A DNA stretch of 64,000 nt, from NCBI GenBank assembly GCA_900545535.1, contig UQZN01000007.1, positions 48,140 to 112,139 of the forward strand, read 5' to 3'. A program made the translations under genes and the position numbers. The notes beneath the pieces are model-generated. The model saw only the letters and a list, made by a program, of their open reading frames with translations. It was not told where the DNA came from and did no database searches. How positions within the stretch are numbered: the first letter of the stretch is position 1; each line of letters opens with the position of its first letter. The DNA is from an uncultured Phascolarctobacterium sp. (GTDB lineage Bacteria > Bacillota > Negativicutes > Acidaminococcales > Acidaminococcaceae). Of this stretch, positions 8,732-17,306 are shown one piece after another.

Positions 8732-10171
8732 GTGCCGGGTATTGATTTTGAATTAGACAAATTACATGAGGAATGCGGTGTTTTTGGCATTTATTCGCAC
8801 AAAGACGATGTGGCGCTCAATACTTATTGGGGATTGTATGCGTTGCAGCACCGTGGTCAGGAAAGCACCGGTATCGTCACTACTGATGGCAGCAATATGC
8901 AGGTCAAAAAGGGTATGGGGCTGGTGGCTGACGTTTATAAAGATGGTGTCGGTGATCTTACAGGGCATATTGCTATCGGTCATGTACGCTATTCAACGAC
9001 TGGTTCCAGTATGGCCTATAACACTCAGCCGCTGCGCGTTTATTTTGACGGCGGTAATCTGGCGTTGTCACATAACGGTAATTTGACTAATGCTGCTGAA
9101 TTGCGTACCCGTTTGACCAGAGATGGAGTAGTCTTTCAGACTACTGTGGATACAGAAGTTGTTTTGAGTCTGATAGCACGTTCGCGCAAGGAAAAAATTG
9201 AAGACCGTGTTGCTGAAGCAGTTAATGAAATCAAAGGCGCTTTTGCTATTTTGATCATGACTGATGATAAACTGATCGCAGTGCGTGATCCCTATGGCTT
9301 CCGCCCTCTGTGTTTGGGCAAGCTGGACGGCGGCTGGGTCGTGGCTTCTGAATCATGTGCTTTTGATCTGGTGGGCGCAGAATTTATTCGCGATGTCAAA
9401 CCGGGTGAAATGCTGGTTTTTGAAGATGATAATGCTGAACCTAAGAGCATGATGTGGGCCAGAGAAATGCCCTCTAAATGTGCTCACTGCATTTTTGAAT
9501 ATGTTTATTTTGCCCGTACTGACAGTGTTATCGATAAACAATGTGTTTATCAGGCACGCATCAATATGGGACGTGAACTGGCTAAAGAAACAAAAGATAT
9601 TCATCCGGATATCGTTATTTCCGTTCCTGACTCCGGAACGGCTGCTGCTGTTGGTTACAGCCTGGAATCCGGTGTGCCTTTTATGGAAGGTCTGACTAAA
9701 AACCGTTATGTTGGACGTACTTTTATTCAGCCGACGCAAAAGCAGCGTTTAAATGCCGTGCGCTTGAAACTGAATCCGGTCAAGAGCGTTGTTGCCGGCA
9801 AGTCTGTTGTTATGGTCGATGATTCCATCGTTCGTGGTACTACCAGCGGCAAGATCGTTAAATTACTGAAAGATGCCGGAGCGAAAGAAGTTCATGTCTG
9901 CATCAGTTCTCCGCCGGTAACCGATCCCTGCTATTACGGGATCGATACTTCGGTGCGGAAGGAACTTATCGCTTCTACGCACACAGAGGATGAGATCTGC
10001 CAGTATATCGGTGCGGATTCTCTGCACTATATTTCGCTGGAAGGCTTGAAACGTTCTTTAAACAGTATGGATCCTGAAGGTATGTGTTATGCTTGCTTCA
10101 ATGCAGGTTATCCCGATAATGCGGAAGAAACTATCCGTCAAGGTTCGAAATATATTTTTGAGAACAAATAA
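8732..10171 (+). CDS. purF: Amidophosphoribosyltransferase
   Basis: PurF catalyses the committed step, making phosphoribosylamine from PRPP and glutamine. GTG at 8732 is preferred because AAAAAGGAGA lies about 8 bases before it; an in-frame ATG at 8708 has a poorer site. Either start leaves a short propeptide before CGVFGIYS, whose Cys would be the Ntn nucleophile after cleavage. The PRPP-binding loop is VVMVDDSIVRGTTS. The Cys residues that hold a 4Fe-4S cluster in Bacillus PurF appear conserved (CIFEYVYFARTDS, VTDPCYYGIDTS, MCYACFNAGYP). The product is about 479 residues. Confidence 0.97.
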   Translation: MPGIDFELDKLHEECGVFGIYSHKDDVALNTYWGLYALQHRGQESTGIVTTDGSNMQVKKGMGLVADVYKDGVGDLTGHIAIGHVRYSTTGSSMAYNTQPLRVYFDGGNLALSHNGNLTNAAELRTRLTRDGVVFQTTVDTEVVLSLIARSRKEKIEDRVAEAVNEIKGAFAILIMTDDKLIAVRDPYGFRPLCLGKLDGGWVVASESCAFDLVGAEFIRDVKPGEMLVFEDDNAEPKSMMWAREMPSKCAHCIFEYVYFARTDSVIDKQCVYQARINMGRELAKETKDIHPDIVISVPDSGTAAAVGYSLESGVPFMEGLTKNRYVGRTFIQPTQKQRLNAVRLKLNPVKSVVAGKSVVMVDDSIVRGTTSGKIVKLLKDAGAKEVHVCISSPPVTDPCYYGIDTSVRKELIASTHTEDEICQYIGADSLHYISLEGLKRSLNSMDPEGMCYACFNAGYPDNAEETIRQGSKYIFENK

Positions 10172-10184
10172 TTAGGAGGTCCCT

Positions 10185-11249
10185 ATGAGCGAGCAAAGCA
10201 AAAGACAAATGACTTATGCCGATGCAGGTGTGGATATTGACGCTGGTAATCGTGCTGTTGAGTTAATGAAAGAAAGCGTACGCGCAACTTATCGTCCGGA
10301 AGTTATTGGTGATTTAGGTGGTTTCGGCGGTTTATTTGCCTTAAACTCCGGGAAATACAGGGAACCGATCCTTGTTTCCGGTACTGATGGTGTTGGGACT
10401 AAATTAAAACTGGCTTTTATGGCTGATAAGCATGATACTATCGGGCAGGATGCCGTAGCTATGTGTGTGAACGATATTTTAGTACAGGGTGCAGAACCGC
10501 TGTTTTTCCTTGATTATATCGCTGTCGATAAAGTTGACGCAGAGAAGGTTGCTAACATCGTACAGGGCGTTGCCAGGGCTTGTAAAGAATCTGGCTGTGC
10601 GCTGATCGGCGGTGAAACTGCTGAAATGGCAGGCTTTTATTCCCAAGGTGAATATGATATTGCGGGTTTCTGTGTAGGCGTTGTTGAAAAAAGCAAAATG
10701 ATCACCGGAGATAAGGTTGCTCCTGGTGACGTGTTGTTGGGTCTGCCTTCCAGCGGCGTCCATTCCAATGGTTTTTCTCTGGTTCGTAAAATTTGCTTTG
10801 AAGCAATGGGCTACGACATGAATACTGAGATCCCGGAATTTGGCTGCAGCTTAGGCGAAAAGCTGCTGACGCCTACGCGCCTTTATCCTAAAGCTTGTTT
10901 GCCGCTGATCGAAAAGTTTGATCTGCACGGTATGGTACATATTACCGGCGGCGGTTTCTATGATAATATTCCCCGTATTCTGCCGGATAGTTGTGATGCG
11001 GAAATCAATGCCGCAGCATGGGACGTTCCGGTAGTTTTCCAGAAATTGCAGGAATGGGGCAATGTGCCCTGGGCAGAAATGTACCGCACTTTTAATATGG
11101 GTGTGGGTATGGTTCTGGTAGTTGATCCCGCAGAAGCTGATGCCGTGCGCGAGCATCTTACTGCTTCAGGCGAAACTTTCTATGAATTGGGTAAAGTGGT
11201 TGCCGGTAATAAAAAAGCGGTTATGAAAGGCGGCGTTTTCAGTGAGTGA
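10185..11249 (+). CDS. purM: Phosphoribosylformylglycinamidine cyclo-ligase (AIR synthetase)
   Basis: PurM closes the imidazole ring of AIR using ATP. The 354-residue protein begins with TYADAGVDIDAGNRAVELMK, a family hallmark, and has GTDGVGTKLKLAF, the ATP/substrate region GGETAEMAG, and the C-terminal HITGGGFYDNIPRIL. AGGAGG lies 7 bases before the ATG. It overlaps purN by 8 bases, indicating translational coupling. Confidence 0.97.
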   Translation: MSEQSKRQMTYADAGVDIDAGNRAVELMKESVRATYRPEVIGDLGGFGGLFALNSGKYREPILVSGTDGVGTKLKLAFMADKHDTIGQDAVAMCVNDILVQGAEPLFFLDYIAVDKVDAEKVANIVQGVARACKESGCALIGGETAEMAGFYSQGEYDIAGFCVGVVEKSKMITGDKVAPGDVLLGLPSSGVHSNGFSLVRKICFEAMGYDMNTEIPEFGCSLGEKLLTPTRLYPKACLPLIEKFDLHGMVHITGGGFYDNIPRILPDSCDAEINAAAWDVPVVFQKLQEWGNVPWAEMYRTFNMGVGMVLVVDPAEADAVREHLTASGETFYELGKVVAGNKKAVMKGGVFSE

Positions 11250-11853
11250 CCGTAAAATTGGCGTCTTGGTCAGCGGTCGTGGCAGCAATCTGCAATCCGT
11301 CATGGACAGGATAGCCGACGGCTATTTGCCTTTGAAAATTGCTGTTGTCATCAGTGATAAAGCTGATGCCTATGCTTTGGAGCGTGCTGAAAAAGCTGGA
11401 ATAGCAGCCGTAGCTGTTCCACGCAAAGAATGTGCGTCTAAGGAAGAGTTTGAAAATAAGATCGATGCGGCTTTGCGTGCTCATGGTGCCGAACTCGTGG
11501 TTTTAGCCGGGTTTATGCGTATTTTGAGCAGTAATTTTGTTAATAAATGGACCCAGAAAATCATCAATATCCATCCGGCGCTGTTACCAAGTTTTCCTGG
11601 CCTTGATGCTCAGGGGCAGGCGCTGGCATATGGCGTAAAGATTGCAGGCTGCACGGTGCATTTTGTTGACGAAGGTACAGACAGCGGTCCGATCATTCTG
11701 CAGAAGCCTGTGCCTGTTTTAAATGACGACACGGAAGAATCTTTGGCAGCCAGGATTTTAGTTGAGGAACATAAGGCAATGCCGGAAGCTTTACGGTTGT
11801 GGGCTTTAGGCAAGCTGGAAATACAGGGACGGCGCGTTATTGTGCATCCTTGA
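11242..11853 (+). CDS. purN: Phosphoribosylglycinamide formyltransferase
   Basis: PurN transfers a formyl group from 10-formyl-THF to GAR. The GTG start lies inside the end of purM. The 203 residues show VSGRGSNLQSVMD at the phosphate-binding N-terminus, the catalytic NIHPALLPSFPG segment (Asn-His), and VHFVDEGTDSGPII with the catalytic Asp. A long loop between Gly residues after LLPSF matches the family. Confidence 0.97.
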   Translation: MSDRKIGVLVSGRGSNLQSVMDRIADGYLPLKIAVVISDKADAYALERAEKAGIAAVAVPRKECASKEEFENKIDAALRAHGAELVVLAGFMRILSSNFVNKWTQKIINIHPALLPSFPGLDAQGQALAYGVKIAGCTVHFVDEGTDSGPIILQKPVPVLNDDTEESLAARILVEEHKAMPEALRLWALGKLEIQGRRVIVHP

Positions 11854-11869
11854 GATGAGGTGATAAATA

Positions 11870-12469
11870 ATGAGAATCAAAAGAGCATTATTAAGTGTAT
11901 CGGACAAAACAGGTATTGTGAAGCTGGCTCAGTTCCTGCATGACATTGGCGTAGAGATTATTTCTACAGGCGGCACGATGACAGCTATCAGAGAAGCAGG
12001 TATTCCTGTAACCTATGTCAGCGATGTAACCGGTTTTCCGGAAATTATGGATGGCCGCGTTAAAACCCTGAATCCTAAGATCCATGGCGGGATTTTGGCT
12101 GTACGCAGCAACCCCGAACATATGGCGGCTTTGGAAAAACATGATATCAAACCAATCGATCTGGTCGTTGTCAATCTGTATCCTTTTAAAGAAACGATTG
12201 CCAAACCAAACGTTACAGAAGCCGAAGCGATAGAAAATATTGATATTGGCGGCCCGGCAATGGTGCGTGCGTCCGCTAAAAATTTCCGTGACGTGATTAT
12301 TGTTACCAATCCTGCCCGCTATACCAGCCTGATTGCCATGCTGCAGCAGTATGGGGACGCAGATATTAAAACACGCAAAACATTGGCCAAAGAAGCCTTT
12401 AACCATACTTCCGAATATGATGCTATGATCTGCGAATACCTGACCAAGCAGTTGGTCGAAGGTAAATAA
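11870..12469 (+). CDS. purH: Stand-alone IMP cyclohydrolase (N-terminal half of PurH)
   Basis: The 199-residue protein corresponds to the cyclohydrolase (MGS-like) domain of the bifunctional PurH/ATIC, which closes the second purine ring to give IMP. ALLSVSDKTG, STGGT, GRVKTLNPKIHGG and NIDIGGPAMVRASAKN are all present. It ends at a proper TAA, and purD starts 21 bases later. The AICAR transformylase half (about 310 residues) is nowhere downstream, so this is a domain-sized gene rather than a frameshift. The formyl transfer must be done by a separately encoded protein outside the window. Confidence 0.93.
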   Translation: MRIKRALLSVSDKTGIVKLAQFLHDIGVEIISTGGTMTAIREAGIPVTYVSDVTGFPEIMDGRVKTLNPKIHGGILAVRSNPEHMAALEKHDIKPIDLVVVNLYPFKETIAKPNVTEAEAIENIDIGGPAMVRASAKNFRDVIIVTNPARYTSLIAMLQQYGDADIKTRKTLAKEAFNHTSEYDAMICEYLTKQLVEGK

Positions 12470-12490
12470 GATGAAAAGGTTGATGAAACA

Positions 12491-13768
12491 ATGCGTTTAT
12501 TATTAATCGGCGGCGGCGGACGCGAACATGCTCTGGCCTGGAAATTGGCGCAAAGCCCGCAGGTAGAAACGATTTATGCGGCACCGGGAAATCCTGGTAT
12601 CGCTTTGCTTGATAAATGTGAATGTATTGATTTACCTTTGCAGGAATTGGAAAAAGTTGCTGATTACGCTGAAGTAAATGGTATTGATTTAACTGTTGTC
12701 GGCCCGGAAGCAAGTCTTGTTGAAGGTATCGCCGACGTCTTTAAAGCCAGAGGTCTGGCACTGTTTGGACCCAGTAAGGCTGCTGCCGAACTGGAAGGTT
12801 CTAAGGCTTTTTCCAAGCAGCTGATGGAGAAATACGGTATTCCTACAGCGTTTTTTAAAGTATGTGAGGATATAGAAACGGCCAAAGCCTATATCAGGGA
12901 AAAAGGCGCACCTATCGTTGTTAAGGCAGACGGCTTAGCAGCTGGTAAGGGTGTGGTCGTTGCGATGACTGAAGCAGAAGCACTTGCCGCTGTTGACGAT
13001 ATGATGGGCGACCTTAAATTTGGCGGTGCCGGTGCCCGTGTAGTTTTAGAAGAGTTTATGGAAGGCGAAGAAGCCTCTTTGCTGGCTTTTACGGACGGAG
13101 AGACTATTGTTTCCATGATTGCCGCACAGGATCACAAACGCGTCAACGATAATGATGAAGGTCCTAATACCGGTGGTATGGGAACTTATGCTCCTGCTCC
13201 GATCATGACGGATATTCTGCGTTTGAAGGCTGTGGAAAAGGTTTTAAAACCGACTATTGCTGCGATGAAGTCAGAAGGAAGACCGTATCAGGGCTGCTTA
13301 TATGCCGGCTTGATGATCAACGGTGATGATATTAAAGTGGTTGAGTTCAACTGCCGTTTTGGTGATCCGGAAACACAGGTCATCATGCCGTTGCTTGACG
13401 GTGATCTGGCAGAAATAATGCTGGACTGTGCTACAGGTACTTTGGCGCAGGCTGATATTGGCTGGTACGAGAAAGCTGCGGTATGCGTAGTTATGGCTTC
13501 CGGCGGTTATCCAGGCAGCTATCAGCAGGGACTGCCTATCAGTGGTCTGGAAGCTGCCGATGCCATGGACGGAGTAGTTGTTTTCCATGCTGGTACTAAA
13601 AATATCGATGGAAAAATAGTCACTGCCGGCGGACGTGTGCTTGGCGTTACGGCTGTTGGCAAAAATATCCGTGAAGCAAAAGATAAGGCTTATGAAGCTG
13701 TGGCAAAAATCAGCTTTGAAGGAGCTCATTACCGTCAGGATATTGCCTGGCGTGCGTTAAAAAAATAA
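12491..13768 (+). CDS. purD: Phosphoribosylamine-glycine ligase
   Basis: PurD is the ATP-grasp enzyme joining glycine to phosphoribosylamine. The 425 residues show the N-terminal LLIGGGGREHALAWKL, the ATP-grasp segment KADGLAAGKGVVVA, and NTGGMGTYAPAP plus EFNCRFGDPETQ, which binds metal. The ribosome site (AAAAGG, 12474-12479) is weak, suggesting coupling to the preceding gene. It is the last gene of the operon. purB, purC, purL and purK are not in this cluster. Confidence 0.97.
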   Translation: MRLLLIGGGGREHALAWKLAQSPQVETIYAAPGNPGIALLDKCECIDLPLQELEKVADYAEVNGIDLTVVGPEASLVEGIADVFKARGLALFGPSKAAAELEGSKAFSKQLMEKYGIPTAFFKVCEDIETAKAYIREKGAPIVVKADGLAAGKGVVVAMTEAEALAAVDDMMGDLKFGGAGARVVLEEFMEGEEASLLAFTDGETIVSMIAAQDHKRVNDNDEGPNTGGMGTYAPAPIMTDILRLKAVEKVLKPTIAAMKSEGRPYQGCLYAGLMINGDDIKVVEFNCRFGDPETQVIMPLLDGDLAEIMLDCATGTLAQADIGWYEKAAVCVVMASGGYPGSYQQGLPISGLEAADAMDGVVVFHAGTKNIDGKIVTAGGRVLGVTAVGKNIREAKDKAYEAVAKISFEGAHYRQDIAWRALKK

Positions 13769-13773
13769 TAACG

Positions 13774-13805
13774 ACGTCCCAATGCTTTGGCACTGGGACG
13801 TTTTG
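13774..13805 (+). terminator. Purine operon terminator
   Basis: ACGTCCCA (13774-13781) pairs with TGGGACGT (13794-13801), followed by a short T run. It separates the purine operon from the IMP dehydrogenase gene. Confidence 0.85.
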
Positions 13806-13874
13806 TATAACCTAAATCAGTTTTAAAAGCCGGTAAGGCATAGTTTAAATTTAGAGCAAAGGAAGATGAAGAAA

Positions 13875-15386
13875 ATGGCATTTTATTATGATGAACCCGC
13901 GCATACTTTTAGTGAATATCTGCTTGTTCCCGGTTATTCCTCTAAAGAATGTGTACCGACAAATGTTGATTTACGTACTCCGCTAGTAAAATTTAAAAAA
14001 GGTGAGGAAGCAGCGATTACTTTGAATATCCCGCTGGTTTCTGCGATCATGCAGTCTGTTTCCGATGATAAAATGGCGATCGCGCTGTCTAAAGAAGGCG
14101 GCATCTCTTTCATTTATGGTTCCCAGACGGTTGAAAGCGAGGCCGCAATGGTAGCTCGCGTAAAAACGCATCGCGCCGGTTTTGTCAGCAGTGATTCCAA
14201 TATTCGCCCAGACAGCACCCTGGCAGACATCGTTGCCCTGAAAGAAAAAACAGGCCATTCTACGGTAGCAGTTACTTCTGACGGTACTGTGAACGGCAAA
14301 CTGGAGGGTATCGTTACCAGCCGTGATTATCGTGTCAGCCGCATGGATCTGAATACCAAGGTCAGCACTTTTATGACGCCGATCGATGAAATGATCGTTG
14401 GCGGCAAAGAAACTACTTTGCAGGAAGCCAATGACATCATTTGGGATAATAAACTGAACACATTGCCGATCATTGATGATGAAGGCCGCTTATTATATAT
14501 GGTTTTCCGCAAAGATTATGCAACGCATAAAGAATATCCCCTAGAGCTTTTAGACAGCAAAAAGCGTCACGTAGTTGGCGCTGGTATCAATACCCGTGAT
14601 TACGCTGAACGTGTCCCGGCGTTAGTTAATGCCGGGGCCGATGTGCTGTGCATCGACTCTTCCGAGGGTTATTCGGAATGGCAGAAATTGACGCTGGACT
14701 GGGTGCGCGAACATTATGGAGATACTGTCAAGGTAGGCGCTGGTAATGTTGTCGATGCGGAAGGCTTCCGTTATCTGGCTGAGGCTGGCGCTGACTTTGT
14801 CAAAGTTGGTATCGGCGGCGGTTCTATCTGTATCACTCGTGAGCAAAAAGGTATCGGCCGTGGCCAGGCTACTGCGTTGATAGAAGTTGCTAAAGCACGT
14901 GATGAATATTATAAGGAAACAGGCATTTATGTTCCTATCTGTTCTGACGGTGGCATTGTTTATGATTACCATATGACTTTGGCCCTGGCAATGGGAGCGG
15001 ACTTTTTGATGCTGGGCCGTTATTTTGCCCGTTTTGATGAAAGCCCGACGAATAAAGTCAATATCAACGGCAACTATATGAAGGAGTACTGGGGTGAAGG
15101 CTCGAACCGTGCCCGCAACTGGCAGCGCTATGATATGGGCGGCGCTTCCAAACTCTCATTTGAAGAAGGCGTTGATTCCTATGTGCCTTATGCAGGAACC
15201 TTGAAAGACAACGTAACGCTGACCCTGAGCAAAGTGCGTTCTACCATGTGCAACTGCGGCGCGCTTAATCTGGCTGAACTTAAGAAGAACGCTAAAATGA
15301 CTCTGGTTTCTGCTACTTCGCTGGTAGAGGGCGGTGCCCATGACGTTATTTTGAAAGACAATAACATGAATAACTATGTAAAATAA
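13875..15386 (+). CDS. guaB: IMP dehydrogenase
   Basis: This enzyme oxidises IMP to XMP for GMP synthesis. ATG at 13875 is preferred over an in-frame ATG at 13866 because AAAGGAAG ends just before 13866, leaving a 9-base spacing to 13875. That yields the N-terminus MAFYYDEPAHTFSEYLLVPG and 503 residues. Two CBS repeats lie at about 95-215. The catalytic loop GIGGGSICITREQ has Cys near residue 319, followed by a long flap region (GIGRGQATALIEVAKARDEY). The sequence is the variant form with SICITREQ rather than the SICTTR of Bacillus GuaB. The preceding purine genes feed it IMP. Confidence 0.93.
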   Translation: MAFYYDEPAHTFSEYLLVPGYSSKECVPTNVDLRTPLVKFKKGEEAAITLNIPLVSAIMQSVSDDKMAIALSKEGGISFIYGSQTVESEAAMVARVKTHRAGFVSSDSNIRPDSTLADIVALKEKTGHSTVAVTSDGTVNGKLEGIVTSRDYRVSRMDLNTKVSTFMTPIDEMIVGGKETTLQEANDIIWDNKLNTLPIIDDEGRLLYMVFRKDYATHKEYPLELLDSKKRHVVGAGINTRDYAERVPALVNAGADVLCIDSSEGYSEWQKLTLDWVREHYGDTVKVGAGNVVDAEGFRYLAEAGADFVKVGIGGGSICITREQKGIGRGQATALIEVAKARDEYYKETGIYVPICSDGGIVYDYHMTLALAMGADFLMLGRYFARFDESPTNKVNINGNYMKEYWGEGSNRARNWQRYDMGGASKLSFEEGVDSYVPYAGTLKDNVTLTLSKVRSTMCNCGALNLAELKKNAKMTLVSATSLVEGGAHDVILKDNNMNNYVK

Positions 15387-15438
15387 GATTCACAAAGTTG
15401 GAAAAAGATTATGTGCATTGTATACATGCTGATTTATA

Positions 15439-15467
15439 TTGACTTCTGAAGCTTGGAACTGTAAAAT
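15439..15467 (+). promoter_or_regulatory. Promoter of the amino-acid binding protein gene
   Basis: TTGACT (15439-15444) and TAAAAT (15462-15467) are 17 bases apart. They sit in the AT-rich gap after the IMP dehydrogenase gene, which has no obvious terminator of its own. Confidence 0.75.
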
Positions 15468-15506
15468 TAACACATAATTTATTTGATGGAAAGGCGTGTT
15501 GGAAGA

Positions 15507-16346
15507 ATGAATTTGAAAAAATTAGTTACAGCTGCTGTATGCACTATGCTGATGGCTACAGTTGCTTTTACTGCCGGCTGCGGCGGCGAGAAAAAATCGG
15601 ACAAGAAAGTATTGAAAGTTGGTATGGAATGTGCTTATGCTCCGTACAACTGGTCTCAGACCAAAGCTGACGGCGGTGCTGTAAAAATTGCCGGCAGCAA
15701 TGCGTATGCTTATGGTTACGATGTAATGATGGCTAAAAAGCTGGCCGATTCTATGGGTGCTGATCTGGAAATCCAGAAAATCGAATGGGACGGTTTGGCT
15801 CCGGCTGTTGTCAGCGGCAAGATTGACGCTGCTATCGCAGGTATGTCTATTACCTCTAAACGTAAAGAAACTGTTGATTTTACCAAACCTTATTACTATG
15901 CAACGGTAGTAGCTCTGGTAAAAAAAGATTCTGAACAGGCTAAAGCTCAAAGCGTTGCTGAGCTGAAAGGTTCGGTAGCCACCTCTCAGCTCAATACTAT
16001 CTGGTATGATCAGATCGACCAGGTGCCTGATGTAAAAAAATTACCGGCTATTGATACTGTACCGGGTATGATCGTTGCCCTGACTTCCGGTAAATGCAAT
16101 CTGATCGTTACCGATATCCCGACTGCTAAAGCTGCTGCTTTTGCTAATCCGGAATTGACTGTTTTGAATTTTGAAGAAGGTAAGGGTTTTAAAACTTCTC
16201 AAGAAGATGTTGAAATCGGTATCGCTGTAAAAAAAGGCAATGCAGAACTTGTTAAAGGGATGAATGCTGTTTTAGAAAAAATGACTGCTGCTGATTTTGA
16301 TAAAATGATGGATGAAGCTATTAAAAAACAGCCTTTAGCTCAATAA
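15507..16346 (+). CDS. Amino-acid ABC transporter substrate-binding lipoprotein
   Basis: This is a solute-binding protein of the polar amino-acid family (SBP_bac_3 fold). ATG at 15507 gives MNLKKLVTAAVCTMLMATV and the lipobox FTAGC, so it is predicted to be lipid-anchored; upstream in-frame starts at 15483 and 15486 would spoil the signal peptide. KVGMECAYAPYNW, GYDVMMAKKLADSMG, ISAKR-like MSITSKRKETVDFTKPYY and the C-terminal GIAVKKGNAEL are typical. A terminator separates it from the permease gene, which has its own promoter, so the binding protein can be made in excess. The ligand cannot be told from sequence. Confidence 0.93.
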   Translation: MNLKKLVTAAVCTMLMATVAFTAGCGGEKKSDKKVLKVGMECAYAPYNWSQTKADGGAVKIAGSNAYAYGYDVMMAKKLADSMGADLEIQKIEWDGLAPAVVSGKIDAAIAGMSITSKRKETVDFTKPYYYATVVALVKKDSEQAKAQSVAELKGSVATSQLNTIWYDQIDQVPDVKKLPAIDTVPGMIVALTSGKCNLIVTDIPTAKAAAFANPELTVLNFEEGKGFKTSQEDVEIGIAVKKGNAELVKGMNAVLEKMTAADFDKMMDEAIKKQPLAQ

Positions 16347-16364
16347 TAGTTACCGGTTATGTCT

Positions 16365-16396
16365 AAAGGGACGGCAATACTGCCGTCCCTTTATTT
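16365..16396 (+). terminator. Terminator after the binding-protein gene
   Basis: AAAGGGACGGCA (16365-16376) pairs perfectly with TGCCGTCCCTTT (16381-16392) around a four-base loop, followed by a T-rich run. Confidence 0.93.
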
Positions 16397-16418
16397 TCCT
16401 TTTTGACGCATTATTCTT

Positions 16419-16448
16419 TTGCGGATTAAGGTCTATCTGTGCTATAAT
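16419..16448 (+). promoter_or_regulatory. Promoter of the permease-ATPase pair
   Basis: TATAAT at 16443-16448 is preceded by TTGCGG at 16419-16424 with an 18-base spacer. The permease start lies 46 bases downstream. Confidence 0.65.
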
Positions 16449-16493
16449 AAATAACAGTGTTTTATCAATCAATTACGTTAGGTGGAGGAACTT

Positions 16494-17306
16494 ATGACAA
16501 CAATGCCCGAGTCATTTTTTGGATGGGTGGCTTTTTTACTGCATCAATATGGTGATGTTCTGTTAAAAGGCGCTTGTGTGACCTTACTTTTGGCTATTGT
16601 CGGCACTCTGATCGGTTGCGTTATCGGTCTTGTTGTAGGTATTATCCAGACTATTCCCGAGGATCCGAAGGCAAGCGCTTTTAAGAAAGCGCTTGTAAAA
16701 GTGACTCAATTGGTCTTGAATGCTTATGTAGAACTTTTTCGCGGTACGCCAATGATCGTACAGGCCATGGTAGTATATTATGGCGCAATGAGTATGTTTG
16801 ATATTGATATGTCACCGATGTTTGCAGGCTTTTTAGTTGTGTCTATCAATACAGGTGCCTATATGGCAGAAACTGTACGCGGCGGTATTGAATCTATTGA
16901 TCCGGGGCAGCGTGAAGCCGCTGTTGCTATCGGTATGGACCATTTCCAGACCATGCGCTGTGTAATTCTGCCGCAGGCTTTGCGTAATATCATGCCGCAG
17001 ATCGGCAACAACCTGATCATTAATATAAAGGATACTTCGGTTTTGAATGTTATTTCTGTCACCGAGTTGTATTTTGCTTCAAAATCGGCAGCAGGCGTAT
17101 ATTACAGATATTTTGAAGTTTTCTTTATTACCTGTGTGATTTACTTTATTATGACTTTTACCGCTTCAAGATTGCTGCGCTGGTGGGAAGGGAAGATGGA
17201 CGGACCCAAAGATTACCAATTGGTATCTTTTGATCCTATGCAGGACCCCTGCGGCCATTTCCCAGTCAACGTCGCCGGTAAAAAAAGAAAGGACGGTAAT
17301 TATTAA
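16494..17306 (+). CDS. Amino-acid ABC transporter permease
   Basis: This is an inner-membrane permease of the HisM/GlnP type. ATG at 16494 follows GGTGGAGGAA; an in-frame GTG at 16482 overlaps that ribosome site. About five hydrophobic spans are visible, starting with a strongly hydrophobic one near residues 25-50 (TLLLAIVGTLIGCVIGLVVG). The EAA loop is EAAVAIGMDHFQTMRCVILPQA, written here only as its key residues EAA...G.........I.LPQA. ELFRGTPMIVQ is typical. A hydrophilic C-terminal tail of about 35 residues follows the last helix. It overlaps the ATPase gene by one base (TAATG). Confidence 0.93.
   Translation: MTTMPESFFGWVAFLLHQYGDVLLKGACVTLLLAIVGTLIGCVIGLVVGIIQTIPEDPKASAFKKALVKVTQLVLNAYVELFRGTPMIVQAMVVYYGAMSMFDIDMSPMFAGFLVVSINTGAYMAETVRGGIESIDPGQREAAVAIGMDHFQTMRCVILPQALRNIMPQIGNNLIINIKDTSVLNVISVTELYFASKSAAGVYYRYFEVFFITCVIYFIMTFTASRLLRWWEGKMDGPKDYQLVSFDPMQDPCGHFPVNVAGKKRKDGNY

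Noticed and set aside
11870..12490. Frameshift or truncation destroying purH
   Set aside because: The gene ends at the natural domain border with a clean stop, and no transformylase remnant follows; a domain-sized gene is the better reading.
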